Shown one piece after another: positions 6,671-6,920 of a stretch of 6,920 nucleotides of DNA. The stretch is from an uncultured Verrucomicrobia subdivision 3 bacterium. GTDB taxonomy: Bacteria > Verrucomicrobiota > Verrucomicrobiae > Limisphaerales > CAMLLE01. The position numbers were made by a program, and so were the translations under genes. The notes beneath the pieces were generated by a model. It saw only the letters and a program-made list of their open reading frames with translations. It made no database searches and had not been told where the DNA came from. Numbering within the stretch: position 1 is the first letter of the stretch; each line of letters starts with the position of its first letter. Location of the stretch: contig CAMLLE010000165.1 of the NCBI GenBank assembly GCA_946480555.1, positions 1-6,920 of the forward strand, given 5' to 3'.

Positions 6671-6789
6671 GAATCATTGCCAAGCACTGCTTGTGCCAGT
6701 GAAGTTGAAGCCTTCGATTCAGCCGCCCACGTCGCATTTGGGCATGACCGATCCCAGTCGGAACGATTGAGGTGAGATGGATGGGGAGC
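6671..6789. other. Intergenic region between the small gene and the double hairpin
   Basis: About 120 bases with no supported gene. Several frames stay open on - because of the GC-rich composition, but none gives a recognisable protein. The promoter of the small exported-protein gene is expected here on -; no good -35/-10 pair stands out. A GGAG (6785-6788) ends the segment directly before the first hairpin, matching the tetranucleotide that precedes REP-type palindromes in other bacteria. Confidence 0.35.
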
Positions 6790-6830
6790 GCAGCCGCCCC
6801 GGCTGCCGTTCGGCGCGCCCCGCGCCGAAC
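6790..6830 (+). repeat. REP-like double hairpin, copy A
   Basis: Two perfect stem-loops separated by one base. The first is GCAGCCG (6790-6796), loop CCC, CGGCTGC (6800-6806): 7 bp. The second has arms GTTCGGCGCG (6808-6817) and its exact complement (6821-6830) around the loop CCC: 10 bp. GGAG at 6785-6788 precedes it. Perfect stems this long with identical triloops are unlikely by chance even in GC-rich DNA. The same plan recurs inverted about 50 bases away. Confidence 0.7.
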
Positions 6831-6879
6831 ACCGAGCGTGTGAAGGAACCAAATGATCGGGTATTTTCACGCGTCCGTG

Positions 6880-6919
6880 TCAGCCGCGAGGCGCGTCTGA
6901 CTGCGCCCGAGGCGGGCGC
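6880..6919 (-). repeat. REP-like double hairpin, copy B (inverted relative to copy A)
   Basis: Read on -, the first stem is GCGCCCG, loop CCT, CGGGCGC (6919 down to 6903): 7 bp. After a two-base spacer comes a 9-position stem with arms TCAGACGCG and CGCGGCTGA (6900 down to 6880), loop CCT, with one mismatch. The plan equals copy A: a 7-bp stem closed CCG(CCY)CGG, then a 9-10-position stem closed GCG(CCY)CGC. The mismatch and the different stem sequences show divergence from copy A with retained structure. The element reaches the window edge, so a leading tetranucleotide cannot be seen. Confidence 0.65.
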
Positions 6920-6920
6920 G

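Noticed and set aside
6366..6770. + strand open frame of 134 codons opposite the small exported-protein gene
   Set aside because: Low-complexity Ser/Ala/Arg composition with no recognisable segment; the - frame has a signal-like N-terminus and a terminator.
6780..6920. CRISPR array
   Set aside because: The repeated units are palindromic double hairpins in opposite orientation with one spacer, not regularly spaced direct repeats.

Overview
The window looks like a piece of a GC-rich chromosome from a Verrucomicrobiota-type bacterium, probably of the Pedosphaera/Limisphaera kind. This placement is inferred from three things: a sigma-70 factor of the ECF type fused to a membrane anchor and a large C-terminal domain, the style of the PanC protein, and intergenic DNA full of short GC-rich stem-loops. 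No rRNA, tRNA, CRISPR array or transposase gene is visible.

Region 1 (1-2745, + strand): after about 260 bases of hairpin-bearing intergenic DNA comes a two-gene, translationally coupled operon. The first gene encodes the sigma factor with a transmembrane segment, a coiled coil and a C-terminal domain. The second, overlapping it by 8 bases, encodes a membrane-anchored coiled-coil protein with no sigma part. By eye the second protein is homologous along most of its length to the C-terminal half of the first. The pair therefore looks like a duplicated extracytoplasmic module, one copy wired to a sigma factor and the other free.

Region 2 (2746-6119): panC (pantothenate synthetase) and nadB (L-aspartate oxidase) are both on the + strand, and both are cofactor-biosynthesis enzymes. 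Between them on the - strand sits a ribbon-helix-helix antitoxin/PIN toxin (VapBC-type) module. Its toxin stop codon lies immediately next to the panC stop codon, and its antitoxin gene diverges from nadB across only 66 bases. Those 66 bases contain a short palindrome that supplies a candidate -35 box on each strand.

Region 3 (6120-6920): a strong GC stem follows nadB. It is probably shared as a terminator with a convergent - strand gene for a small, apparently exported protein of unknown function. Beyond that gene lie two double-hairpin elements of the same design in opposite orientations (6790-6830 on +, 6880-6919 on -), each made of two stems closed by CCY triloops. They look like a REP/BIME-type dispersed repeat and are the most distinctive non-coding signal in the window.
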